64,000 bases of DNA from an uncultured Bacillaceae bacterium. GTDB taxonomy: Bacteria > Bacillota > Bacilli > Caldalkalibacillales > Caldalkalibacillaceae. The notes under the pieces were generated by a model. It saw nothing but the letters and a program-made list of their open reading frames with translations. It had not been told where the DNA came from and made no database searches. The first letter of the stretch is position 1. Each line of letters opens with the position of its first letter. Below, one piece after another: positions 17,323-26,173 of this stretch. The stretch spans positions 1-64,000 of the forward strand of contig CALBTX010000114.1 in the NCBI GenBank assembly GCA_937967685.1, written 5' to 3'. Position numbers and translations under genes: made by a program.

Positions 17323-18180
17323 CTAAGATTGATTAAATTCCCGCCATGAAACGGTTTGCCGTGCACGTTCTCCCTGATATTTTCTCCAACCGACATAACT
17401 TAATATCCCGCAAATAAACGTCCCCAAACCGACCATTAAAAACCAGAAAGATTTTTGGCTGTCGTTCTCAAGGAAAAAAGCGATGCGCACTTGCTCAAGA
17501 AGCGCATCCAACAATGCTTCCGTTCTTTCCTTATCCTGCCACAACTGACTTCTTTGCTCCGTTAAATAAGCCATTTGTGAATCCAGCTGTGTATACACAC
17601 GCAAAGGATGGCTGACGATAATCGCCGGACGAACGAGTTCATAATGGACGGCCAAACGGTTTAAATGAGCAAAAAACGGATCCCGCTCCCCTTCTTTTAA
17701 AGCGTGCTGTAATTCCAAGATCACTTTTTCAATGGACGGATAATATTGCAGCCATAACGGCTCCTCTTGATGAGCCACAGCATTTAAAGCCAATTTCATC
17801 GTCAACACTTTTTTTTGAACTTTCTGTTCATCTAAATCGGTCTCAGTGAGGGCATCTTTCGCTTGCAACATCGTTTCCAGTAATATATGAGCTTGTTCCG
17901 GATGTTGGACAAATTTCCCCAGTTTCAACTGCATCAATTCATCGGCCATGTTTTGCACCCGATTTTTGGCTGTGGCATAATCCTTCTTTTCAACCAAAGC
18001 GAGCACTTCACTGGCTTGCTCGTTTAAATCATACCATTTTTGATGCCATTGATCGTTGTTTTCTTCATTGGCCAATACGCCAGTCGGTGATAAAAAAAGA
18101 AATAGTCCACAGAGTAAAAGCGCCCAAACTAGGCGATCAAAAAAAGCAATCCGTTTTTGACGAACATTGAGCACACTCAT
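17323..18180 (-). CDS. ypjB: Sporulation protein YpjB
   Basis: 285 aa with a signal peptide ending near VLANEEN, a long helical extracytoplasmic domain and one C-terminal transmembrane segment (SFWFLMVGLGTFICGILSYVG). This layout and the place after ypjA match the YpjB sporulation family. AGGAGGGAT before the ATG at 18178-18180 sets the start; the frame is open to 18213. Molecular function unknown. Confidence 0.8.
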   Translation of the reverse strand: MSVLNVRQKRIAFFDRLVWALLLCGLFLFLSPTGVLANEENNDQWHQKWYDLNEQASEVLALVEKKDYATAKNRVQNMADELMQLKLGKFVQHPEQAHILLETMLQAKDALTETDLDEQKVQKKVLTMKLALNAVAHQEEPLWLQYYPSIEKVILELQHALKEGERDPFFAHLNRLAVHYELVRPAIIVSHPLRVYTQLDSQMAYLTEQRSQLWQDKERTEALLDALLEQVRIAFFLENDSQKSFWFLMVGLGTFICGILSYVGWRKYQGERARQTVSWREFNQS

Positions 18181-18236
18181 CCCGATCCCTCCTAAAAACA
18201 TCGTATGGGACAAGGGACAAGTTTAGACCACTTTTT

Positions 18237-18845
18237 CTAAATTCGTGTGCTGACCTTTTGCCTCCGGTTGCGAACCACACCGAAATAAAAGATCAACAAG
18301 CAGATCAGACTTAAACTGACGGTAAACAGATAAACAAAGTCTAAATATGGATGGAGACGGGCATCAAGCCAGGGAAAAATGCCAAGTGTATAATCCATGA
18401 TATCATTACTTAACGTCCACATGGCAATCAGTACCAAATGACGTAGCCCGAAGGAAAAATGGGGGATGTACAGCAAAGCCTGCAAGGCCATGCCGAGGTG
18501 GGAGACAAGCAGCATGTAATGCTGCCAATTCAAAGTGCCGCCCAGTACAGCCGTTGATATAATCATCACTGACGCCCAGATGCCATATTTAACTAACGTC
18601 ACAGCGCTGAACGCTTCCACATATCGCCATGTTTTTCCAGCGAGAAATGCACCCAGTACAAGCGTGAAAAACAAGCTGGCTGTCGGACTGTCAGGGACAA
18701 AAGGCCACAAATAAACAGGCGTGGACAGCAGTTGGTTTTTATACCAGAAATAGCCATAAACCGTACCGATGAGATTGACGGCGAATAACAACCATAAGGC
18801 GCTGGGCTGAGAGAGCCAATGAATCAACCATTTCCAATAGGTCAA
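18237..18845 (-). CDS. ypjA: DUF1405 membrane protein YpjA
   Basis: 202 aa with about five transmembrane segments and the conserved NLIGTVYGYFWYKNQL segment of the DUF1405 family. Downstream of qcrABC as in B. subtilis, but separated from it by a clear terminator, so it must have another promoter or rely on readthrough. Function unknown. Confidence 0.82.
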   Translation of the reverse strand: MTYWKWLIHWLSQPSALWLLFAVNLIGTVYGYFWYKNQLLSTPVYLWPFVPDSPTASLFFTLVLGAFLAGKTWRYVEAFSAVTLVKYGIWASVMIISTAVLGGTLNWQHYMLLVSHLGMALQALLYIPHFSFGLRHLVLIAMWTLSNDIMDYTLGIFPWLDARLHPYLDFVYLFTVSLSLICLLIFYFGVVRNRRQKVSTRI

Positions 18846-18870
18846 AACAATACCCCTACTTTCCCAAAGT

Positions 18871-18901
18871 GTAAAAAAGCTGACTTAAATAAAGTCAGCT
18901 T
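18871..18901 (-). terminator. Terminator of the qcr operon
   Basis: A 10-bp perfect stem, AAGCTGACTT (18877-18886) with AAGTCAGCTT (18892-18901), is followed on the minus strand by six T residues. Located about 100 bases after qcrC. Confidence 0.88.
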
Positions 18902-19002
18902 GCACAAGTCATGCATGTATTTCTCCATGTCATTTTTCTAAGACGGTTTGTCAATGTCGATCTGTTCAAGTGAACGCCAAAAGTGATACGCAGCACGGCA
19001 AC

Positions 19003-19851
19003 TTAATCGCCTTCGCCGTTCCCATCAGCGCTTCCTTCTTCATCGGAAGCATCGCCTGACGGCGCTGCATCAGTCCCTAACGAGACCAGCCATTCCACCA
19101 ATATGTCCAGTTCTTCCTCGGAACCTTCAAATTGGCCAGGCGGCATCTCACCGATACCATTCTCAATCAAGTCGCGAACGCCGTCTGCATCATATTTCGC
19201 TCCGGCATCGAAAATAGGCGGTCCAACCGCTCCCTGCAACTGATCACCGTGGCAGGCAATACATGATTGGGCGGCGTAAATTTGGTATCCCTCTTCGCTT
19301 GTGTCGATTTCAACATTTTGAGCCGGGCTGTCATGGGCGTAGCGCTCTTCCTGTTCCCAGTTATGGCCCTCAGCCGCTTGGTACGTCAGAATAAACAGAG
19401 AGATAATCGTCATGAACATCAATCCCGAAGCAATCGGGCGTTTATACCAGCGGCGTTCGGGACCCGGATCAAGCCAAGGCGCCAGCAATAAAGCCCCGAC
19501 CGCTAAACCTGGAATAATCACCGTTCCAATGACTGTATACGGTCCGGAAGCGTATGTATACTTTAACACTTCATACAGAAACAGAAAATACCAGTCAGGT
19601 ATTGGACTGTAATTCGTGTCCGTCGGATCGGCAATCACTTGCAGAGGTGGTTCATGAGAAACGGTTAAGATCAAAAAACCGATCAAAACGACGGCCCCAA
19701 CCATCCATTCTTTGAGTAAGAAGTTGGGCCAAAACGGTTCCGTTTTACCCGGATATTCGGAGTAATCTTTCGGATAATTGGGCGTTCTTTGAGCACGGAT
19801 CCGTGAATCGCCCACATACTTCACATCTTTATGATCATCATGACCGGCCAT
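19003..19851 (-). CDS. qcrC: Menaquinol:cytochrome c reductase, cytochrome b/c subunit
   Basis: 282 aa fusion of subunit IV of cytochrome b with a cytochrome c domain. PDWY at residues 85-88 is the quinol-oxidation-site motif typical of low-potential menaquinone users (PEWY elsewhere). Three or four transmembrane segments occupy 48-160. The haem c motif CIACH is at 197-201, with axial Met probably in GEMPPGQF. An acidic tail (about 265-282) ends the protein. GGGGGG precedes the ATG. Confidence 0.95.
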   Translation of the reverse strand: MAGHDDHKDVKYVGDSRIRAQRTPNYPKDYSEYPGKTEPFWPNFLLKEWMVGAVVLIGFLILTVSHEPPLQVIADPTDTNYSPIPDWYFLFLYEVLKYTYASGPYTVIGTVIIPGLAVGALLLAPWLDPGPERRWYKRPIASGLMFMTIISLFILTYQAAEGHNWEQEERYAHDSPAQNVEIDTSEEGYQIYAAQSCIACHGDQLQGAVGPPIFDAGAKYDADGVRDLIENGIGEMPPGQFEGSEEELDILVEWLVSLGTDAAPSGDASDEEGSADGNGEGD

Positions 19852-19884
19852 GTTTGGTCCCCCCTATCTAGAAAGCAATGCATT

Positions 19885-20556
19885 TTATAGTGGTCCGGAT
19901 ATTCCTTGTCTGCGAATCATAATAAAATGAGCCGCCAATAAGGCCATTAATGCAGCTGGCAGGAAAAACACATGTATTGCAAAGAAACGCGTTAATGTTT
20001 CAGCACCCAAAATGGTTCCACCTGTTAACAGGTCTTCCGCCAAACCGCCGATAACAGGGATGCTGGCCGCGATTTCAACCCCGACAGACGTGGCAAAATA
20101 GGCCTTCATGTCCCAGGGCAATAAATAACCGGTAAAACCTAAGCCCAGGATGACCAGGAAAAGAAGGACACCAACAACCCAATTCAATTCCCGTGGTTTC
20201 TTATAAGCACCGGTAAAGAAGACCCTTAAAGTATGTAGGAACATAAGGACGATCACAACGCTTGCTCCCCAATGATGCATTCCGCGCACAATCGCGCCGA
20301 AGGCGACTTCGTTTTGCAAATACATCACCGAGGCGTGTGCATTAACAATGTCGGGTACATAGTACATCGTCAAAAACATCCCCGATAAAAATTGAATGAC
20401 GACGATAAAAAATGTCAAGCCGCCGAAACAGTACACAAACGCCGAAAAATGATGAGCCGGGTTGACGTGTTCCGGAACTTCATGGTCGGCTATATCTCGC
20501 CACATCGGCGTAATATCCAGACGTTCGTCCACCCAATCGTACAATTTTTGCAGCAT
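19885..20556 (-). CDS. qcrB: Menaquinol:cytochrome c reductase, cytochrome b6 subunit
   Basis: 223 aa, four transmembrane helices. Haem-ligand histidines lie in GMHHWGAS and FLHTLRVF and in the fourth helix (FAIHVFFLPAAL and AAHFIMIRR). The conserved Cys in FVYCFGGLTFF may bind the extra haem as in b6-type proteins, where a conserved Cys at the N-terminal side does so. Start has GAGGAG; three bases after qcrA. Confidence 0.95.
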   Translation of the reverse strand: MLQKLYDWVDERLDITPMWRDIADHEVPEHVNPAHHFSAFVYCFGGLTFFIVVIQFLSGMFLTMYYVPDIVNAHASVMYLQNEVAFGAIVRGMHHWGASVVIVLMFLHTLRVFFTGAYKKPRELNWVVGVLLFLVILGLGFTGYLLPWDMKAYFATSVGVEIAASIPVIGGLAEDLLTGGTILGAETLTRFFAIHVFFLPAALMALLAAHFIMIRRQGISGPL

Positions 20557-20559
20557 TCG

Positions 20560-21096
20560 TTACAACTCCTCTCGAGGGACAGCTTTACCTAAATATAATG
20601 TCCCTTTGTCGTCCACTTTATATTGGTAGACATCCAGCGGCGCGGTTGGTGGTGTTCCGGGCACATTGATACCGTCTTTCGTGTACAGGCCGTCATGGCA
20701 CGGGCAGTAAAAATGTTCGGGATAGTCTTCATGCGTATCCCATTGGACGGTACAGCCGAGGTGTTTGCAAATCGGAGACAAGGCCAAAACTTCCCGTTCC
20801 CCTTTATCATTTTCGAAAACGGAGATCCATGCCGTTTGAGGAAGTTCATACTCTGCCCAGCCGTCTTTTACCGGGAACTGAAAATCCTCACGGGTCGGCT
20901 CCGGTCCGTATTTGGAGATATCACCGATAGCGACCATGTCCGTCTCCTCATCCACTTTAAGGACAGGATCGATAGCAAATCTCAACATGGGGGTAATTGT
21001 TCCTGCGACCAAGAAACCTCCTACGCCCATTAACGTATAGTTGAGAAATTGTCTTCTTGATACATCATTCGTCTTTTGTTGATCATTCTCGCTCAT
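20560..21096 (-). CDS. qcrA: Menaquinol:cytochrome c reductase, Rieske iron-sulfur subunit
   Basis: 178 aa. N-terminal twin-Arg-like SRRQFLNYTLMGVGGFLVAG signal-anchor, then the Rieske domain with CKHLGC (Cys110, His112) and CPCH (Cys131, His134) holding the [2Fe-2S] cluster; Cys115 and Cys133 form the usual disulfide. First gene of qcrABC, start GGAGG seven bases upstream. Confidence 0.95.
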   Translation of the reverse strand: MSENDQQKTNDVSRRQFLNYTLMGVGGFLVAGTITPMLRFAIDPVLKVDEETDMVAIGDISKYGPEPTREDFQFPVKDGWAEYELPQTAWISVFENDKGEREVLALSPICKHLGCTVQWDTHEDYPEHFYCPCHDGLYTKDGINVPGTPPTAPLDVYQYKVDDKGTLYLGKAVPREEL

Positions 21097-21169
21097 CCTC
21101 TAAACCTCCCTCAACTTGTCAATCAACCCCTTGGGCAGGAAACGCGATACCACATCTTAGGACATAATC

Positions 21170-21198
21170 ATGATAGCCCAAGCTTATCATTGCGTCAA
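21170..21198 (-). promoter_or_regulatory. Sigma-A promoter of qcrABC
   Basis: TTGACG (complement of 21193-21198), spacer 17, TATCAT (complement of 21170-21175). It lies between ypiF and qcrA and gives a leader of about 70 nt. Confidence 0.75.
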
Positions 21199-21225
21199 GA
21201 ATATCATGTGCCAAAACAGGGAATC

Positions 21226-21690
21226 TTAATTCATCTTTTCGCTATTTTTCCAAAAACGGATTAAATGCTGAACCAATTGTTGTGCACATTGGTTTACTAT
21301 TGTGCTAGACAAATCAAGTTCGTCTTCCTCGAAAGTCGGTATAAGCAAGCGAGCATCCAGGCGCTCTTCCCGATCCCGCCAAGTTTCATCCAAAGTCAGG
21401 CAAACGATATGTTGAAAATGGTTCTCGCGCAAAACCCTAAAATATGTATTGGCATTGTCAATCAGGGGTCCATCATCTTCAAAGCCGGTATAAGAAAATG
21501 CGGGAAAAAGCATCATCCGTCCAGTCAGTTGTTCTTCCAAAGCATTGGCCACTCGCACAAGCCATGTTGCTTTTGTCACTGACTCGCGCAGCTGATCCCC
21601 CGCCAAAACCTGTACGAAAGGAATGACGGCGGTATCTATATACGCTTGATGCTGGATAAACGTGTCAACGGATGAGACATCCCATTTCAT
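21226..21690 (-). CDS. ypiF: YpiF, DUF2487 family protein
   Basis: 154 aa from the ATG at 21688-21690, set by GGAGGAATT seven bases upstream; the frame is open to 21738. Begins MKWDVSSVDTFIQHQAYIDT, which fits the DUF2487 family, and lies between ypiB and qcrA as in B. subtilis. Soluble, function unknown. Confidence 0.8.
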   Translation of the reverse strand: MKWDVSSVDTFIQHQAYIDTAVIPFVQVLAGDQLRESVTKATWLVRVANALEEQLTGRMMLFPAFSYTGFEDDGPLIDNANTYFRVLRENHFQHIVCLTLDETWRDREERLDARLLIPTFEEDELDLSSTIVNQCAQQLVQHLIRFWKNSEKMN

Positions 21691-21883
21691 TTCAATTCCT
21701 CCAACGAGGCGATAAATCTGTTTTTCCCGTTCAAGCAAGGGTCAGAAATGCCATTTCATAAAGAATACCCGATCTTGGACCGGGTAGCAATAACGTGGTA
21801 CAAAAGTACATAAAAAATTCACAAGTTTTATAGTTATACGCGATTCACTCTCGATTATACTCGGTTCATTCTCAATGTTGACA

Positions 21884-22435
21884 TCACGACTCATCATCCC
21901 GCAATTGTTTCAGGCGCTGGCTTAAACGTAGAAATGTTTCGCGATCGCGCTTTTCCAACGAACGGTCAATCTTTGCATATAACTGTTTTATTTCAAATTT
22001 TTCTAACGCTTCGTCCAATACCATGTCGGCTAATAAACTGTACAAAGTATTTGTGCGGACTCGATCTTGCGCTGAAAAAATGGATTCGCAGACGGCGGCA
22101 TACTCAGGACACTGTTCGGATTTCGTGAATATGAGCTTAATAAAAATGTCCTCATCCGGGTTCAAACGTAGATCATGAAACGCTTTTTGAACATCAGAAC
22201 TGATGATTTTTCCTTTTTTGAATTGAAAAGGCAGCCCTTTGATCCCTTTGGCAGAGATCACAATCGACCGGTGAACGTTGGTAATGTCATCGACAAAGCG
22301 GACTTTCTCCAACAACTTGTCCTCGGACATCAAGTAGGTCAGCAACCATGCGCATTCTTTCTTTTGTAATTCATGGTTCTTGAGAAACCAGTCCACAAAC
22401 GATCTCTTCTCCGCATTCGTAATCATCGGATTCAT
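21884..22435 (-). CDS. ypiB: YpiB, UPF0302 family protein
   Basis: 183 aa from the ATG at 22433-22435 with GGGAGGT nine bases upstream; the longer frame to 22486 lacks a ribosome site. KRSFVDWFLKNHELQKKECAWLL and a charged helical C-terminus match UPF0302/YpiB. Function unknown. A 193-base gap to ypiF holds an inverted repeat at about 21765-21787 with a weak T-tract and AT-rich repeats. Confidence 0.8.
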   Translation of the reverse strand: MNPMITNAEKRSFVDWFLKNHELQKKECAWLLTYLMSEDKLLEKVRFVDDITNVHRSIVISAKGIKGLPFQFKKGKIISSDVQKAFHDLRLNPDEDIFIKLIFTKSEQCPEYAAVCESIFSAQDRVRTNTLYSLLADMVLDEALEKFEIKQLYAKIDRSLEKRDRETFLRLSQRLKQLRDDES

Positions 22436-22489
22436 GACCCGTCTACCTCCCCTGTTCAGAGTGAGTGGCAGTGTTATATTATACATATT

Positions 22490-23575
22490 CTATTCGCCAA
22501 AAAAATTCCCTGCTTTTTTCCGGACATAGTGCCGCTCTGATTGAGCATGGACGCCGATTTGAATGAGACCTAAATGCAGAAGCATTTGAATGATTCTTTC
22601 CCGAAAAATCGTCGGGACATCATCATAATAGTAACTTGAGATCCACGGAGAGATGGCATTGTAAAGCTTGTCAGTGGATATCCACTGCTGCAAAAGAACG
22701 GCATTCATCCAGTGAACAAGAAAAGGCAATGTCGGGAGAGGTTTGCCATACGTCTTCAGCCAGTAATGAAAACAGTCTTTTTGCTGCACTCGAAATAAAA
22801 GGGACGGATCAGTGAGCTTTGCATGCCCTGCCTCAGTGATATCAAGCCCGCCGGGCTCCTCTCGAATCCAGCCTCGGTCATAACTGAAGTCATAGATGAA
22901 GGCAAATCGGTTCGGGTAGAAAGGAAACCGTCTGCCATATCCAAAACGCCACGGTCGTCCTTCCACCAATTGTTCCGCAACGCGCAATTTCTTCATTAAC
23001 TGGTGTTGAAATCGCTTATGGAGCACACCTTCTTTCGTCAGTGGCGGACGCTTCTCGGCCACGAAGTGTAACCATGTTTTTAAATCATGCAGGAGAGACC
23101 GTTCTTCGTCTCTCACTGTCAGCCGGGCGGGTTCCGCATCAGGCAGATCGAATGCCCTTTGCCAAGCGCGAATGAACTGTTGCTGCAGAAACGGCCTGAA
23201 ATCTTCCGGAATCTCATATTGAATGTGAAATTTGGTAGAGACAGGAAAAAGCCAGCCACTGTGGACGAGGCGAGCGATCCATGCCTTCGGTGAACCTTTT
23301 AAATCAAGCAGCTTTTGGATCAATGTTCCTTTCCCCATTAATTCTTCCAAACTGAACCAAGCTTTCGGCTGGAAAAGCAAATACGTCATCACATAAAAAA
23401 TTTCTCGATCCAGTGTGGCAAACAAACGTTCATAGTTTCCGCTGTCTAGCATTTCATAATGAATGGTTTGGACAAGGTCAAGCTTGGAATGACGGTTGCA
23501 ATCGCAGGCATAACGACCGGCGATTGCCCTCAAATCGGCCACATCTAGGTTCAGCAGATATTCCGATAGTTTCAT
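22490..23575 (-). CDS. Uncharacterised protein with helicase-associated / winged-helix character
   Basis: 361 aa, not confidently recognised. The N-terminus (SEYLLNLDVADLRAIAGRY, then KLDLVQTIHYEML) resembles the helicase XPB/Ssl2 N-terminal type of domain, and later segments look like winged helices (IARLVHSGWLFPV, MLLHLGLIQIGV). No ATPase motif is visible. It is inserted between ypiA and ypiB, which are neighbours in B. subtilis, and ends 55 bases before ypiB. GAGGTGA precedes the ATG. Confidence 0.55.
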   Translation of the reverse strand: MKLSEYLLNLDVADLRAIAGRYACDCNRHSKLDLVQTIHYEMLDSGNYERLFATLDREIFYVMTYLLFQPKAWFSLEELMGKGTLIQKLLDLKGSPKAWIARLVHSGWLFPVSTKFHIQYEIPEDFRPFLQQQFIRAWQRAFDLPDAEPARLTVRDEERSLLHDLKTWLHFVAEKRPPLTKEGVLHKRFQHQLMKKLRVAEQLVEGRPWRFGYGRRFPFYPNRFAFIYDFSYDRGWIREEPGGLDITEAGHAKLTDPSLLFRVQQKDCFHYWLKTYGKPLPTLPFLVHWMNAVLLQQWISTDKLYNAISPWISSYYYDDVPTIFRERIIQMLLHLGLIQIGVHAQSERHYVRKKAGNFFGE

Positions 23576-23625
23576 CCCGTCACCTCACAACCCCGGAAGT
23601 TAGTTCTAGTATGGGTCGTGACGGG

Positions 23626-23673
23626 AACGCTTATGCTTCGGATCTGAAAAACGCTTATGCTTCGGATCTGAAA
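23626..23673. repeat. Perfect 24-bp tandem duplication across the ypiA stop codon
   Basis: The 24 bases beginning AACGCTTATGCTTCGG occur at 23626-23649 and, identically, at 23650-23673. The ypiA stop codon (complement of 23655-23657) lies in the second copy, so the last ypiA codons and the stop are duplicated in the downstream gap. Confidence 0.95.
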
Positions 23674-24899
23674 ATCATATCCCGGATGTCTTCTTGTTCA
23701 GGATTTATTTGCAATGATTTTCTCCATAATGCCAAGGCTTCTTGTACTTGTCCCTCATTGCGCAACAAGAACGCCAAATGGTTCAACGCCTCCGTGTCTT
23801 GTGCATTCGCCCGGACGGCCGCACGGTAACTCTGTTCCGCTTTGTCCCACTGTTCAAGCTCTTCATACAACAGACCTTTGTGCACATGGATATCACTGCG
23901 CCCCGGCGAAATATCCGCCAATCGTTCCAAATAGCGCAAACTTGCTTCAAGGTCCCCTTCATCTTTTAAGAGCAGGGCCATCTTTTCCAGTGCGGCGATG
24001 TTGGCCGGATCTTTATCTAAAGCGAGTTGCAGCTGTTCCTTAGCCTGGTGTTTTGCTCCGGTCTGTATGGCCAATTTTGCCTTTAACTCGTTTAGGCGGG
24101 CGTTCGTATCATCATATTTCAGGCCTTCTTCCACAACAGACAAAGCCCGTTCGGTGTCTCCTTCATGCATATATGCTTCGACGAGAAACGGATACAAGGA
24201 AGTATAGTGGGGATCGGCATCTTTTAAACGGTTTAAGGCGGAAATCACGGATGGCCATTTGCGCATTTGAAAAGCGACCAGGGCATAACCAAACAACAGA
24301 TCAGGTGTCTCCGTTCGTTCCATGGCCTCTTCGTAATATGCCAGCGCCTCTTCAAACCGGCCTAGGTGGGCGCAACAATCCGCCATTTTGGCATAATCAG
24401 GCTGAGTGCTTTGTTCAAAACATTCCAAGGCCAGCGCGTATTTTTCCTGTTCATAAAACACTTCACCTAACGCCTGTTTTAAAATCGGTTGATCGGAATG
24501 TGACTGTAATGCTTCTTTAATTTTCATTTCGGCCACTTCAAATAAACCTTCGGACAAATAGATGTCGGCCGCGAGCAGGACGGCCCGGACAGCATCATCT
24601 TCTTCCTCGTCAATATGCCTTAACAATTCAAGGGCATCTTCATTTCGATCCGCTTCCATATAAAGTTCGGCCAGGGTTAAAATCAGTTCGGGCTCGTCAG
24701 GATATCGCGCATGCAACGTTTCCATGACGCTCAGCGCCTCGTCTAAAAAACCGTAGCGGTACAAAAACTGAGCTACTTCAAAACGCAAATCATCCGTCAT
24801 TTGCGGGTGATCCAGCAGTCTTCGGATTTCCTCCACCCCTTCGGTGCTGTCGCCGAATTCAACCTTATTGAAATGCTTTTGAATTTCCTCGATAATCAT
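23655..24899 (-). CDS. ypiA: TPR-repeat protein YpiA
   Basis: 414 aa made almost wholly of tetratricopeptide repeats (at least ten helix pairs; for example FEEALAYYEEAMERTETPD and WDKAEQSYRAAVRANAQDTE). No signal peptide. AAAGGGG stands nine bases before the ATG. Position upstream of ypiB and qcr matches B. subtilis YpiA, a TPR protein of unknown partner. Confidence 0.88.
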   Translation of the reverse strand: MIIEEIQKHFNKVEFGDSTEGVEEIRRLLDHPQMTDDLRFEVAQFLYRYGFLDEALSVMETLHARYPDEPELILTLAELYMEADRNEDALELLRHIDEEEDDAVRAVLLAADIYLSEGLFEVAEMKIKEALQSHSDQPILKQALGEVFYEQEKYALALECFEQSTQPDYAKMADCCAHLGRFEEALAYYEEAMERTETPDLLFGYALVAFQMRKWPSVISALNRLKDADPHYTSLYPFLVEAYMHEGDTERALSVVEEGLKYDDTNARLNELKAKLAIQTGAKHQAKEQLQLALDKDPANIAALEKMALLLKDEGDLEASLRYLERLADISPGRSDIHVHKGLLYEELEQWDKAEQSYRAAVRANAQDTEALNHLAFLLRNEGQVQEALALWRKSLQINPEQEDIRDMIFRSEA

Positions 24900-24982
24900 T
24901 TGCTTAAACCCCTTTAATGGTGTTCATGCGTATCATTGTGCACAAACTTGCAATGGCGTTCAATCCGTGTCTCAACGTCATA

Positions 24983-25912
24983 TCAGTTCCTGTCTGATTC
25001 GGTGTCATCCAAGCGGCTCTTAAATTCTTCCGCGGCACTGTACCCTTGCTGCATCAAATACCAGTTGTTCGCCGCCGCTTCGATGAGGCCGGCCACATCG
25101 CGGCCGGGTTGAAGCTGAATTTGAATATGGGGAATGCGAACATCCATATATTCGATATATTTCGATTCAAGTTCCAACTCATTGTTCAGAGAGTCTTTTT
25201 CCCATTTCGTCAGCTCGATGTCAAGGGCGATGCGCGTCTCGTCCTGAAACGCTTTTCTGCCGTATAAACGAACGACATTTAACAAGCCGACACTGCGCAA
25301 GGCGAGAAATTCTTTATTGACTTCATTATGTGTTCCCAACAGGGTTTGGGGGCTCAGTTTTTTAAGAACAACGATATCATCGGCCACAAGCCTGTGTCCC
25401 CGACCGATCAGCGTATGCGCTGTTTCGCTTTTGCCCACACCTGATTTGCCCCTGACTAATACGCCCAACCCGGACACGTTGACACAAACGCCATGCACGG
25501 CAATTTCCGGGGCCAACTCTTTAGCCAAATAAGTATCAATCATGGCGATAAATTCGGCTGTCGATTGCTGGGTAAGCAGCAAAGGGATCCCTTCCTGCTC
25601 ACAAAATTGGGTTAAATAAGTCAAGCCTTCTTGACCAGCGGTCACGATAAAACAGGGCGGATGATATTTGACAATATTGCCGATGCGCAGTTTGCGCTCT
25701 TCAACACTTAACTGATGCAAGAAGCTGATTTCTTTTTGGCCCAGTATTTGCACCCTTTCCATTGGAAAGAAATCAAAATAGCCGATAAACTCCAAACCCG
25801 GCCGGTGAGTCTTGGTCTTTTTGATCGTTCGCCGGAGATGATGGCTTGCTGCAAGCACTTGTAATGAAAATTTTTTAACCAAATTCCCTACAGTAATTGA
25901 TTTTTCATCCAT
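24983..25912 (-). CDS. Divergent HPr(Ser) kinase/phosphorylase homologue
   Basis: 309 aa, the family's usual length. From the ATG at 25910-25912 (AAGGGAAG upstream): N-terminal domain, conserved His140 in VHGVCV, P-loop GKSGVGKS at 155-162, and RLVADD at 174-179. The family signature EIRGLGIINV is altered to LALRSVGLLNV (the Glu is lost), and PVRPGRN reads QLQPGRD. ATP binding looks intact; specificity for HPr is doubtful. True hprK in B. subtilis lies beside lgt, so this is likely a paralogue, though the window cannot show that. It has its own promoter and leader hairpin. Frame open to 25975 but without ribosome site there. Confidence 0.8.
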   Translation of the reverse strand: MDEKSITVGNLVKKFSLQVLAASHHLRRTIKKTKTHRPGLEFIGYFDFFPMERVQILGQKEISFLHQLSVEERKLRIGNIVKYHPPCFIVTAGQEGLTYLTQFCEQEGIPLLLTQQSTAEFIAMIDTYLAKELAPEIAVHGVCVNVSGLGVLVRGKSGVGKSETAHTLIGRGHRLVADDIVVLKKLSPQTLLGTHNEVNKEFLALRSVGLLNVVRLYGRKAFQDETRIALDIELTKWEKDSLNNELELESKYIEYMDVRIPHIQIQLQPGRDVAGLIEAAANNWYLMQQGYSAAEEFKSRLDDTESDRN

Positions 25913-25950
25913 CGTCTTTCTTCCCTTCGTCAACATCACATCTACCATTG

Positions 25951-26001
25951 TAAATAAAAAAACCGCATATTGCACCCCTTGTAAAGGCTTACAATATACG
26001 G
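25951..26001 (-). terminator. Terminator in the leader of the HprK-like gene
   Basis: Arms CCGTATATTG (complement of 25992-26001) and CAATATGCGG (complement of 25963-25972) form a 10-bp stem with one G-T type pair, followed on the minus strand by seven T residues. It lies 40 bases before the HprK-like ATG and after that gene's promoter, so it either attenuates this gene or also stops readthrough from aroA. Confidence 0.8.
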
Positions 26002-26062
26002 CACGGCTATAAAACCGAATATCTAAATGGATAGGAGTGGAGAGAAACCATACTGTATCTCT

Positions 26063-26090
26063 ATTATAGCCCCTCCACTCACTATGTCAA
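26063..26090 (-). promoter_or_regulatory. Near-consensus sigma-A promoter of the HprK-like gene
   Basis: TTGACA (complement of 26085-26090), spacer 16, TATAAT (complement of 26063-26068). An 8-bp inverted repeat, GAGTGGAG at 26034-26041 and CTCCACTC at 26073-26080, brackets the -10 box and could be an operator or an early transcript hairpin. Confidence 0.85.
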
Positions 26091-26173
26091 CTATTTTTTT
26101 AACATTTATTTGATTTTAACATTTAAAAGACGCTGTTCATCAAATGCCTGCGCGCCTGTTCAACCGATCACGC

